A stretch of 64,000 nt of DNA. Source: Naumovozyma dairenensis CBS 421. Its lineage: Eukaryota; Ascomycota; Saccharomycetes; Saccharomycetales; Saccharomycetaceae. The translations under genes and the position numbers were made by a program. The DNA lies in the NCBI RefSeq assembly GCF_000227115.2, contig NC_016489.1, forward strand, positions 434,001-498,000, read 5' to 3'. The notes under the pieces were generated by a model. That model worked only from the letters and a program-made list of their open reading frames with translations, did no database searches and was not told the origin of the DNA. Every line of letters starts with the position of its first letter. Within the stretch, counting starts at the first letter, position 1. Positions 9,603-18,732 of this stretch are shown here, piece by piece.

Positions 9603-10220
9603 GATATGTTCCTTCAACGGTGTTGTAGTAGTAGTTAATGTAGTCAGGGAAAGTGTAATAGTTAAACTATTTTACTATATTGATGTTTTTATTGCAGATA
9701 TTAGCTGCCTTTTCTGTTCATTCTGTAACTTCTAACTCCGTTATTATATAAAGGCTCTGAAATTTTTCCCTTAAATTTCCTTTGTTAAGTGTTAATGCGC
9801 GATGAGTTTCGAATATTTATTTTGTCTTAGTTGATTGGCTCGAACCTCTCGAACTTCTCGAGTCTTCAAGAGGCAATTTGAGACTCAATATACCAACAGA
9901 CATAAAGCATATATTCTTCAAGGAATAGAGCTATACGTGAATGATATGAAATGGTATTAATGAGCACTGCAGTTCGTAGAGCTTTCTCGTCAAATTTATA
10001 GTACTAGTGAAGTTTCTTCAAAAAAATAGAAAACGGTGATATTAAGAAATCAGTGGGAGCTGAAAAGGGAAGAACGACACTGCTTGAATAATCATTTCCC
10101 CCCTTCGACTAGATGTGTTTCATTGTTTTTGTTCTTATTTTTATATTACAATAACTTTATAAATTTTACTATTATTCACCATATATAGATTGCTCGTATT
10201 GTCATATATACTGCCACCTC
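9603..10220. other. QCR10 promoter and RSC4 3' flank
   Basis: No gene is seen. An ATTGG motif (TGATTGGCT, 9832-9840), about 230 bp upstream of the QCR10 start, could be a HAP2/3/4/5 CCAAT site, which would suit a respiratory gene. A single short motif is weak evidence. Confidence 0.4.
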
Positions 10221-12380
10221 TTATGGTAAGACGTTTATAAAAAACTTCATGTTTTCTTCTTTACCACTATTTTTGTCTTTACATGTATATTCAAGTTTGT
10301 TTAACCCTTCGATCAACCTAATATTATATCTCTCTGGTTCCTTCGGTTTCACTTTCTCCACTTCTTCTTCTTCTTGTGTGCTCGTCGAAGTTCCGTTTTC
10401 AACAGGCACTCGTCCTGATTCTGATTGTGCTGGTTGTGGTGGCTTTGGTATCGGGGAAGGATTGATAATCTTAGGATTACCATTAACATCTAGTAACTTA
10501 ATTGGCTGTTTATTTAAGATCAAAGACGTTTCTGAATCATTCTCAGTAAGAGAATCTTGATTCAAATAGATTAATAGTGACATAAATAACTGATGAGGTT
10601 CTAAATTAATCGAGAATATATTTTCATTTTGATTTAATTCATCACCAATAAAGTTAAATTCAAGCCAATTTTGAATAGTTGATGGTCTTGATCCTTGTAT
10701 CGGATGTATCGAATGATTATAGAATGATTTGGATGAATATATCGATAATGTTTTTATTAGTTCGTATGGTGTGGTATCAATTTTATATTCATCAGCTACT
10801 TCAGGTTCCGTTTTCATTGACTTAATAATATTATATTTTAGTATCGTAGGTTTCTCTTCCTCTGATTTTTCTATTTTTATAATTGATTCAAGTTTTTTTA
10901 TTTCTTCAGCCGTCCTGGCCGATGCGGCAGCTGCTGGTGGCTTTGAAGAATTTGGATTTAACAAGAAGTCTTCATCTAGTAAAGTTCTTGTATATCCATT
11001 CCCTAAGCCTTCGAAATGGTCGAAATCATAATCATTTATTAGTTCATTTTTTAATGTTACAGTTTCATTTTTAGAAGTAGATTCCATTGATTGTACATTA
11101 TTATTGAAGTGTAAATCCTTATCTGGTCCTAAAGTTCCTCTGGTTATATCAAATGAATTCATTGAATGAATGGCTGATAAGCCAACAGATGTAATGGTCG
11201 TACTTGGACCTGCTGTAGTAAGAGCTGCTGCTGCTACAGTCGCGGCAGCTTTCTCTTGTCTTCGCTTTAATTCAGCTAAATGAAGATCATATTCATCATG
11301 ACCTTGAATCAAATTAATTTCACCTCTTTCATTAGCATCTTTCAATTCAGGGAAAACTTTATTTTTCATCAAGTATTCAAAATAGCTTAATAGTTTTTTT
11401 GCGTCTTGATAAATTTCGGTGCTAGGATGATTGAAAACAAAAGCATTTTGGAAAATTAGTTGCATATCTATAATGAAATCATACAAGTTGAGGTAGGTTC
11501 CAATTTCTAAGTTTTCCTTCACCACATTAATAGCCATTGGTTTATGAATAAGATCATAATATTCTGGTAATTCATCCTTGTTGATTAGATCCATAAATGG
11601 ATCACTTAATTTGAAAACAGAATTTGAATCCTTAAATTTCTGACCCATTTCTTTATCAATTGATTTCTCCGTCCCATTGATGACTTTTTCGATCAATTCA
11701 ATTAACTTAATTTTAACTTCATCATTAACTAAATAATTTCTGGAGAAATTCTTTGCTTTCAATACTTCAAATTCAATGTACATAACCATTTGAGATGAAT
11801 TTTTAACTATAAGACTATCTTCTACGTTAAAGGCATGACAATTTTTTGCTAACAGTTCAACATCTAAAAGGAAACTCTTGACACCAGTACTTTTATATGT
11901 TGCTGCTTGTTCTTCTTCCTCTTTTTCTTCCGCATCATCACTTTTATTATTCATATGCTCATAGTCTCTCTTATTAATTTCATTGATTGAAATTGGATTT
12001 TCAATCTTATGATAATATTGAGGATGGAATTTCCTACTTGGCAATTTAATAAAATCTTTAAAGATATCTTTATAAGTTTCAGACAATTTCGTCAATGTGA
12101 AATTAATGAATGTATTTAGTCTTTGTATAGTCCAATCTGAATCTTTAAATAGTTCAGAGTCTGGATTTAATGGAGTAGAATAGTCTACTGGTGATATTTC
12201 TTCTGATGCAGGTTTCGGATGTTTACCTGCAGTATATGTTCTCCTTTGTATCTTAGGTTCAGGTTCGCCATTCACAACTTCAGCATCAGTTGGCACTTGG
12301 TCAGTCACCTGTTGTTCTTCCGTTGAAACCGGTTCTGGTTCTGGTCCTGGTTCTGCAATCTTACGCTTTCTTGGAGGCAT
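10221..12380 (-). CDS. RSC4: Rsc4, tandem-bromodomain subunit of the RSC chromatin remodeller
   Basis: The 719-residue protein has two bromodomains at about residues 70-210 and 235-345; FIKLPSRKFHPQYYHKIENP and DLINKDELPEYYDLIHKP match the ZA-loop regions. In S. cerevisiae the tandem bromodomains of Rsc4 bind acetylated histone H3 (K14) and an acetylated Lys in its own N-terminus. The N-terminus here is basic (MPPRKRK) and contains YTAGKHPK, similar to the region that carries that Lys. FNHFEGLGNGY-type sequence (FDHFEGLGNGYTRTLL here) is also shared. The C-terminus holds low-complexity Pro and Glu tracts. Its neighbour MEH1 is the same as in S. cerevisiae. Identification rests on remembered family sequence and gene order and is firm. 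Confidence 0.93.
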   Translation of the reverse strand: MPPRKRKIAEPGPEPEPVSTEEQQVTDQVPTDAEVVNGEPEPKIQRRTYTAGKHPKPASEEISPVDYSTPLNPDSELFKDSDWTIQRLNTFINFTLTKLSETYKDIFKDFIKLPSRKFHPQYYHKIENPISINEINKRDYEHMNNKSDDAEEKEEEEQAATYKSTGVKSFLLDVELLAKNCHAFNVEDSLIVKNSSQMVMYIEFEVLKAKNFSRNYLVNDEVKIKLIELIEKVINGTEKSIDKEMGQKFKDSNSVFKLSDPFMDLINKDELPEYYDLIHKPMAINVVKENLEIGTYLNLYDFIIDMQLIFQNAFVFNHPSTEIYQDAKKLLSYFEYLMKNKVFPELKDANERGEINLIQGHDEYDLHLAELKRRQEKAAATVAAAALTTAGPSTTITSVGLSAIHSMNSFDITRGTLGPDKDLHFNNNVQSMESTSKNETVTLKNELINDYDFDHFEGLGNGYTRTLLDEDFLLNPNSSKPPAAAASARTAEEIKKLESIIKIEKSEEEKPTILKYNIIKSMKTEPEVADEYKIDTTPYELIKTLSIYSSKSFYNHSIHPIQGSRPSTIQNWLEFNFIGDELNQNENIFSINLEPHQLFMSLLIYLNQDSLTENDSETSLILNKQPIKLLDVNGNPKIINPSPIPKPPQPAQSESGRVPVENGTSTSTQEEEEVEKVKPKEPERYNIRLIEGLNKLEYTCKDKNSGKEENMKFFINVLP

Positions 12381-12678
12381 CTTTTTTCAAGTCGTCTTAT
12401 TAACCAAGGGCTCTGTCACTGTTTTCTTTCCTGGTTGTTGATGTCTCTACGTTTGTTTGGTCTATCTGCTTGTTTATATATTTGTTTGTCAATATAGTGG
12501 AAAATTTGTTGTTTGATCCATCTTTGATTTTGGAAAAATCATATAGTAAGAGAGATACAAAAATATTCGAAACCTATAAAAGGACGGCGGGGATCTGATA
12601 TAGAAGATGAATGATTATCTTATGGTTATTATTATTAATTATAGTTGATGCTCATATATCTATATTTACATATCTGTT

Positions 12679-13209
12679 TTAGATAGTTACTGTCAATTTG
12701 CCCGGCACTTCTATGTGGACTTGCTCCTCTATCTCTTTCAATACATTACGCAACGTAGATTGTAGTCGTTCTTTATCCTTATCCGTTAGATGTTCATCAG
12801 GATTAAGCACTGTATACTTACTTTTCTTCAATGACGTTACATTGTTGTCCTTCTGTGTATTGTTAGTAATATCTTCATTAGATACAGTGGTATTTGCTGT
12901 AATAGCAGAATCTTCCAAAGCAGCCTTTCTAAATATGTCATTATCATCGCTCTGTATTACAATCCCACTATTACTAACCATAGAGATATCAATTAATTTA
13001 TCATTTGTATCAGTAACTATATCTCTCAATTGTTTCTCTCTTGTTAGTCTTTTCTGTTCTTGTAATTCTAATTGTCTTTGAAGCAATGCATCGTAACTAT
13101 CGCTGTTAGGATCACCATTATTATTGTTCTCATGTTGAGACCTTAGCAAGGATTCTTGCTCTTCATCGTCGCCGCTGTGTACATTACAGCAACTAAATAT
13201 AACACCCAT
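12679..13209 (-). CDS. MEH1: Meh1/Ego1, membrane anchor of the EGO (Ragulator-like) complex
   Basis: The 176-residue protein begins MGVIFSCC: Gly2 fits N-myristoylation, and Cys7-Cys8 fit palmitoylation. This is the dual lipid anchor by which Meh1 tethers the EGO complex and the Gtr1/Gtr2 GTPases to the vacuole for TORC1 control. The middle is acidic and Asn-rich. The C-terminal segment LTDKDKERLQSTLRNVLKEI is predicted helical, as in the family. Length and position between RSC4 and MRPL13 agree with S. cerevisiae YKR007W. Conservation outside the ends is low, so the call leans on the lipid motif, size and synteny. Confidence 0.88.
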   Translation of the reverse strand: MGVIFSCCNVHSGDDEEQESLLRSQHENNNNGDPNSDSYDALLQRQLELQEQKRLTREKQLRDIVTDTNDKLIDISMVSNSGIVIQSDDNDIFRKAALEDSAITANTTVSNEDITNNTQKDNNVTSLKKSKYTVLNPDEHLTDKDKERLQSTLRNVLKEIEEQVHIEVPGKLTVTI

Positions 13210-13462
13210 TTTTATTTATATTATTTCTCTATCTGATTGTCCTCTGTTTGAAACTGTTTCATGGTTGCCATGCATTATTAAGGACCTTCAATATTAAATT
13301 ACAAGAAAAGTTTCAGTCGCTTAAACAAAAACAAAAACAGGAACGTCAATAAGGGACTAATCCAGAGTCAAGAATAGATAAAACAACGGTCAGGTTAAGG
13401 ATAACCGATTTCTCTAACTTGGCAAGATAAGAAGCAACTTGATTCGTATTTCAGATTAAACA

Positions 13463-14299
13463 GTGTCAAATATGTTGTCGATTAATAAGAGCGTTCTGCT
13501 TGAGAAAAGCATCAGAAACGGTAACATTTCCCTAACGAGGAACTTCCACGTTATAAACTCACCATCTCTAGACATCATGGATTGGTTCAAATCCAGAAAT
13601 AAGATGAAAGGGGAGGGAAAGGATACAGAAGGAGAAGAGAGCGTGAAGATCGTTAATAAGAGGGCTACTAAAGACCTTATTCAAGATATTGAAACGAGGA
13701 AAGATAACAAGGACGATACTGATGACACTTCATTAGCTACACATAAGTTGAAATTAATACCTGAAAATTTCATTGGGAGGAGAAATAATAGGAAGGTTGG
13801 TTCTCAAAATAAACGCTTGTATAAGGATGCTCCTTTCAATTACTGGTTGAATAAGACCAAAGTTCAGAATGAGACTGAATTAGAGAAGATAATGGAAAGT
13901 CTGTTAAATGAAGTGAACGCTGATAAAGAGCTAATGGATGAACCACTTCCTGATTTGGTGACGAAATTCAAATTTGTTAAAGAATTACAAGCTAAGACAG
14001 GGTATATGATACCAGATTATCAAATCACGATTATGAATACACCAGCAGCTTTCAAGCAATACTATATTGATAATATTTTTTCTGGTAAATTACAAAGATT
14101 TAAAGAATCTGAACCAAACGCAATTCATTTTGAAAATAAACAATTCACTGCACCAAATATCTATCTTGTAAATACTGTCGATGAAAGAGATATTTCGGGT
14201 AAAATGCAAAAGAAGAAATATAACAAGATTATAGACGAAGTCCGTAAGATGGAAGAAATTAGAACAAAGAAGATAATTGAAGAGGCTAGAACGAATTAA
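13463..14299 (+). CDS. MRPL13: Mrpl13, mitochondrial large-subunit ribosomal protein
   Basis: The 278-residue protein has a basic, Ser- and Arg-containing N-terminus (MLSINKSVLLEKSIRNG from the second Met) that fits a mitochondrial targeting peptide. The body is Lys-rich with KLIPENFIGRRNNRKVGS and YKDAPFNYWLNKTKVQNE, as expected for this fungal mitoribosomal protein. The first two ATGs are four codons apart (13463 and 13475), so the exact start is open. Divergent from MEH1 with a 250-bp spacer, as in S. cerevisiae (YKR006C). The function, mitochondrial translation, is from the family. Confidence 0.85.
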   Translation: MSNMLSINKSVLLEKSIRNGNISLTRNFHVINSPSLDIMDWFKSRNKMKGEGKDTEGEESVKIVNKRATKDLIQDIETRKDNKDDTDDTSLATHKLKLIPENFIGRRNNRKVGSQNKRLYKDAPFNYWLNKTKVQNETELEKIMESLLNEVNADKELMDEPLPDLVTKFKFVKELQAKTGYMIPDYQITIMNTPAAFKQYYIDNIFSGKLQRFKESEPNAIHFENKQFTAPNIYLVNTVDERDISGKMQKKKYNKIIDEVRKMEEIRTKKIIEEARTN

Positions 14300-14694
14300 C
14301 CAATTTCGTTCAAGGAAGATCTCTCATTGCATCATTATTCATGATTGGGAAAGATATCTTCTATCCCTCCAGGTGCAGTTTGTATCACGTGCGGATGATT
14401 TGGTTTTTTTTGTGTCACAGATATATTTTAAAAATATAACGTCCTATTTCTGTGACAGAGAAAATTATTTAAATAAATTCATTATTCATTCCTCTTCTCT
14501 TCTTCGTTTCCTGTATATATATATATATATTGTTATTATTAATTCTTTCAAAATGTATTCTTCTTTTTATCTCTTCTATCTTCTTCAAACGTTCTCCTCC
14601 TAATTTTCTTTTTCTGTTCTTCTCCCATTTCCATTCTTATTTCCAACAATAAAAACTAAAATAACCACCCACCGAAACTTCCCCAAGTGTGAGT
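14300..14694. other. MRPL13-YKR005C-like spacer with E-box and inverted repeat
   Basis: No gene is seen. The spacer holds ATCACGTG (14384-14391), a perfect 9-base inverted repeat with an AT-rich middle (14413-14457), a TATATA run (14513-14530) and long pyrimidine tracts just before the next gene. Confidence 0.6.
14413..14457. repeat. Inverted repeat TGTCACAGA ... TCTGTGACA
   Basis: The arms at 14413-14421 and 14449-14457 are perfect complements. The 27-base loop is AT-rich and itself contains the near-palindrome TATATTTTAAAAATATA. It could be a dimer-binding operator or an RNA hairpin in the MRPL13 3' end. No known site is recognised. Confidence 0.6.
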
Positions 14695-16674
14695 ATGATT
14701 TTCCTTTACTTCTTAGGTTTTATTCTGTTTAATTACCGATGGTTCTTATATGTCATTGCTATTGACACAGAATTGGAATCGGTTACTCTTAGGGGTAGAT
14801 TTACCGGTCAAGATGTCGAATTATGCCCAGGTTTTCATAAGGGAGCTATACCACCCTTTTTAACAAGTTGTGATAATAAAACAGACCAATGTATTTCTGA
14901 TCATTTTGCAAAACAATTCGAGTTTTGTCCTTCATGTATTAATGTCGACCCATCGAATTTATTAGACATGAATAATTGTGAATGTGTTCAATGTGGCCTC
15001 AGTGCCTTAATTTCAAATTGTTTCGAAGATCATTGTTCAGACAAGGGCCAATTAGATGTTTTGAAAAAAGTATTATCAGGTTTTACTCAAGGTCAAAGAA
15101 ATGTTAAATTACAAGATATTGATTCAAACGGTTCATCATCAATTACTAATGGTCCCGCTTTGAAATATTTTAAAGATAAAGAAAATAATAAGATATATAG
15201 AGGACTATTGTCTTTTGAAAAGCTATTGTTAAGTCAATCGATATTGAACGTCTTGGAGTGCCCATTAAAAGAGAATGAGTCGATTTCTGAAATCTTAGAT
15301 GCACAATTTTGGCGTAGGAAGAAAAAACAACCTAAAGATGATCAGGATGACAAAGGCAAAAATGAAGATGATAAAAATAATAATGATGCTTCTTTTAAAC
15401 CTCCTTTATTTTATACTACAACAAATACTTTCACTACGTACGTCCCTAACGAGAAAACTTATACGAAATGGAAGCCAAAAGTTATCGAAACAACGGTGAT
15501 TATTGATGAATGCTCTGGAGTTCGAACTTTTACAACCATTGAAGATACACTCTATGTGACAGATTATCAAACTGTTGTTTGGACAGACTATGATACAACA
15601 ACAGAAACTGAAACTGATACCAAATATATTAAAAAATTAAAGACAAAATATTTACATGATTATGTTACATTCACAGAAACTGATTATGATTTAATAACCA
15701 AGACCAAATATAGACATGATTTTATTACCACAACTGAAACCGAGATTGAAGGAACAACCAGAATAATCAAAGTTGGGAAAATAACTGAAACTGTTTCTTT
15801 GCCTGGTAAAGCGACACAAACAACAACAACGACTGACACCAAATACAAATTTAAATGTAAGAAAGTGAGGAAGACCGTAACCGACACTTTGACGAAAACC
15901 TCATTAACGACACAAACTACTATTGAAACTAAGACTAAAAAGAAATGGATTCCTCGAACAACAACTGTTACCTCAGTTTCTACTTATACAACAGTCTCTT
16001 CAGTACTCGTATGTCCTCCACAGCCTCCGTTAGGTGGAAGAGGAATGAGAATGGGGCTAAGTCCAGAGAGGACGAACTTGAGGTTTGGAATATTTAATAA
16101 ATCAGAGAAAGAAGAAGAACAAGAAATGGAAAAAAGAGGCATTATGACAGATTTTGTTTCTGAGGAAGGAAATAGATCCAAAGATAACTTACAAGGTAGT
16201 GATGGGAATTCTTATCTTTATACGACTACCTACCCTGTTACTCGTACTAAGAGTTCATTTACCACTTCTACTAACGGACAGATGCCTATTTTAGCAATAA
16301 CAAGAAGGAACGCAACATCAATACAAAACCCATTATTACGAAATGACTTTGATAATGAAAGAAAACAGCATACAGAAAACCGTGCGGTACATTCAATTAC
16401 TCCAACGGTAGTTTCCGGAGGAACCCCCCTAACTTCATCTTCTATATTAAAATCAACTATATTTACAGTAACTGTCTCCACTATTATTTTCCTGACATTT
16501 TCGAATGTTTTCGATTCATTTATTAACGTAAATGTAAATCCTGAATTTGGTAGTAAATTGAAAAAGGAAAGGGATTTAAGAGTTACTGAGGAGGGATATA
16601 AAGACGTTCCAAAACTTCCACCAGAATCAGACCAATCATATAAAGAATATATTGCATTTTTGGATGTCGATTAA
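14695..16674 (+). CDS. YKR005C-like secreted or membrane protein, function unknown
   Basis: The 659-residue protein starts at the ATG at 14695 (an in-frame GTG lies two codons upstream). It opens with a hydrophobic signal segment (MIFLYFLGFILFNYRWFLYV). A Cys-rich domain follows at about residues 40-120 with repeated Cys-x2-Cys pairs (CPSC, CECVQCGL), then a Lys/Asp linker. At about 240-440 a Thr-rich region repeats TETxTDTKY-like units, suggestive of an extended O-glycosylated stalk. A hydrophobic stretch near residue 600 (STIFTVTVSTIIFLTFSNVF) could be a membrane span, leaving a short acidic tail. Its place between MRPL13 and ECM9 equals S. cerevisiae YKR005C, an uncharacterised gene. The topology suggests a cell-surface or secretory-pathway protein; function is unknown. 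Confidence 0.8.
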   Translation: MIFLYFLGFILFNYRWFLYVIAIDTELESVTLRGRFTGQDVELCPGFHKGAIPPFLTSCDNKTDQCISDHFAKQFEFCPSCINVDPSNLLDMNNCECVQCGLSALISNCFEDHCSDKGQLDVLKKVLSGFTQGQRNVKLQDIDSNGSSSITNGPALKYFKDKENNKIYRGLLSFEKLLLSQSILNVLECPLKENESISEILDAQFWRRKKKQPKDDQDDKGKNEDDKNNNDASFKPPLFYTTTNTFTTYVPNEKTYTKWKPKVIETTVIIDECSGVRTFTTIEDTLYVTDYQTVVWTDYDTTTETETDTKYIKKLKTKYLHDYVTFTETDYDLITKTKYRHDFITTTETEIEGTTRIIKVGKITETVSLPGKATQTTTTTDTKYKFKCKKVRKTVTDTLTKTSLTTQTTIETKTKKKWIPRTTTVTSVSTYTTVSSVLVCPPQPPLGGRGMRMGLSPERTNLRFGIFNKSEKEEEQEMEKRGIMTDFVSEEGNRSKDNLQGSDGNSYLYTTTYPVTRTKSSFTTSTNGQMPILAITRRNATSIQNPLLRNDFDNERKQHTENRAVHSITPTVVSGGTPLTSSSILKSTIFTVTVSTIIFLTFSNVFDSFINVNVNPEFGSKLKKERDLRVTEEGYKDVPKLPPESDQSYKEYIAFLDVD

Positions 16675-17312
16675 GGGATTATATTTTTATTTTTTCTTCG
16701 GTATTTTCCTCCTGTTATGACATATTTCATTTTATTTTATCAAGATGAGATATCAATATTCTTTGTTCGCTGGTTTTTCTTTATCTATATAAGTTTATTC
16801 AAAAATATATCTTTTCATATCTTAAAAGCATACATCCCAATTGTTTCGATTAAAACAGAATGAGTGAGCCATTAATAACGAATGAATATTGTCTCATGAT
16901 GTAACGGTTAGTGTATTTCTGTTTACCCTTCGATATTCGGCTGAAGCTTACCCAGATTGATTATTATGAACTAGGTTAGAAGGATCTGAAAATTTGATCA
17001 ATAAGGTATTAAGGGGAAAGACTTTCATTAGCGTCATTTAATTACAGTCTCTCTCTCGTTTTATCTCTTTATCCATGTAAAGCTTATGGTATCGTATTTA
17101 TGTAAAGAATATGTGGAGAGTGCAGTAAGTACAGCGCGTATGCAAAATTAAGGATAATGGAATGTTAATTGACATGATCTACAAGATATTTATTATCTAT
17201 GAACAACTTAACGAATAGATACATGTGAAGCGGATCTTATTTTATGAAGTGTTGCTCTAGCTACCGAGCTTACATAAAAATTAAAGAATCTAACCAGTAG
17301 TCCAACATAATA
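16675..17312. other. Spacer before ECM9
   Basis: A 638-bp AT-rich spacer that should hold the ECM9 promoter. I see no tRNA, repeat or convincing coding sequence in it. Confidence 0.55.
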
Positions 17313-18563
17313 ATGACACACCGATTAACGCTATGTAAGGAATTATTCGAATTATTGATTGATGAATACCCTCAAGATCATTGTATCTTAACAATTGCAC
17401 CTGACCAGCAAAATATCAAATCCAACTTTTATGTTGATAAGACGTCCAATCATTCAGAAGTTATCTGCTTTAAGGGAACATACTTACGAATTTTGAAGGA
17501 GGCACATGATTATTTTAATGAATTTATAAATTTTGATATGAGAGAGCGTTCTAAAATAAATAGGAAAGGTAATAATAATGCGGAATACTCTTATTGGAAT
17601 ACTTATTATATGACTATTGGTATGTTCTTATGTACTCCTGAACATAAAACGATTTTCACTCTTCATGAAGAGATATTCATCAAGTTATTACAACAATATG
17701 GAAGCGATGATGATAAAGCGAAGAAGATTGATCTTTTAAATAAAGAATTGAAGCTGATTCAAAGGTTTTTGAGCTCAGAAAATAATAGATTAAATAAATC
17801 ATCCTCCATGTGGCATTATTACAAGAAACTTTACGTCATAAATCAATTGATTTTATCACCTGAGAAAAATAAAGATAATGATTATATCATGACATTTTTC
17901 CATTCACTTATGAAACATCCAACAAACTATTATTCATGGAACACAATGAGATGGTTTTTCGATAATATTGATTCAATGAGAATGGCTCTATTTGAAAAGG
18001 TTAAGAGGTATTGTTTCCAACATTCATCGAATTGCTCCTCTTGGTCTGCATTAGCATATTTCCTTAACCATGTTGGTGGCCATGAAAGAGAAATCTCATT
18101 ATATCATAGATTGGAGTTTAAAAGACTTTGGAAACACTATGATAAGATCTTCCGTGACAATGATATTATTATATCCCAGGAGGTAGATATTGAAGACGGT
18201 ATATTTTCATTATCTGTTGAAGATCAGAAGTACCATCCGCAGCCAGTTAAATTTAATGTGGATATCAAGACAAATTTCAACGAAATTTTAGAGATAATAG
18301 AGTTATTAAGGACTGATCAGTGGCCACCGTTCCTTTGTCTTTTCGTCTTGTTGAAAAAATTTGAAATTATTAATAGACAAGAATTGTTTGATAAATGGAG
18401 AGATGAAATTAGAGTCTTCCAAGAAGAAACTCATCTTTACATTCCATATCAATATAATAAACCGTTTGTTCCCGAAGGTTTTACCGACGATTTATTGATT
18501 GCAAGAGATATAATGTTTTATGGGTTCAAAAAAACAATTATAGAAGAATTTGATGACTATTAA
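17313..18563 (+). CDS. ECM9: Ecm9, protein with prenyltransferase-alpha-like repeats
   Basis: The 416-residue protein has repeats resembling the alpha subunit of protein prenyltransferases: SSMWHYYKKLYVINQL, TNYYSWNTMRWFFDNI and SNCSSWSALAYFLNHV, at about residues 165-250. These are spaced Trp-containing helical repeats of the PPTA type. In true enzymes the alpha subunit pairs with a catalytic beta subunit; Ecm9 has no assigned activity. Its position between the YKR005C-like gene and OSH6 matches S. cerevisiae YKR004C. S. cerevisiae ECM9 is, as I recall, intron-containing; no intron is needed to read this frame, though a further small exon cannot be excluded. Function in cell-wall biology is inferred from the S. 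cerevisiae name only. Confidence 0.8.
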   Translation: MTHRLTLCKELFELLIDEYPQDHCILTIAPDQQNIKSNFYVDKTSNHSEVICFKGTYLRILKEAHDYFNEFINFDMRERSKINRKGNNNAEYSYWNTYYMTIGMFLCTPEHKTIFTLHEEIFIKLLQQYGSDDDKAKKIDLLNKELKLIQRFLSSENNRLNKSSSMWHYYKKLYVINQLILSPEKNKDNDYIMTFFHSLMKHPTNYYSWNTMRWFFDNIDSMRMALFEKVKRYCFQHSSNCSSWSALAYFLNHVGGHEREISLYHRLEFKRLWKHYDKIFRDNDIIISQEVDIEDGIFSLSVEDQKYHPQPVKFNVDIKTNFNEILEIIELLRTDQWPPFLCLFVLLKKFEIINRQELFDKWRDEIRVFQEETHLYIPYQYNKPFVPEGFTDDLLIARDIMFYGFKKTIIEEFDDY

Positions 18564-18575
18564 AGAACGACTAAT

Positions 18576-18623
18576 GAATAAATGATATATTGAATAAATG
18601 ATATATTGAATAAATGATATATT
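18576..18623. repeat. Three exact tandem copies of a 16-bp unit
   Basis: The unit GAATAAATGATATATT occurs three times head to tail at 18576, 18592 and 18608, starting 12 bp after the ECM9 stop. The unit holds AATAAA- and TATATA-like motifs typical of yeast 3'-end signals, between the convergent ECM9 and OSH6 genes. Confidence 0.9.
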
Positions 18624-18732
18624 AAATAAATAGGATAAGTAATTAATGTTGATCGCCAGATATAAAAACGAAATTTTTTTGGCCTACCTTTGTTGCCTGT
18701 CGGGTTATCTAGAGAATGAAAAGGAAGGTGTA

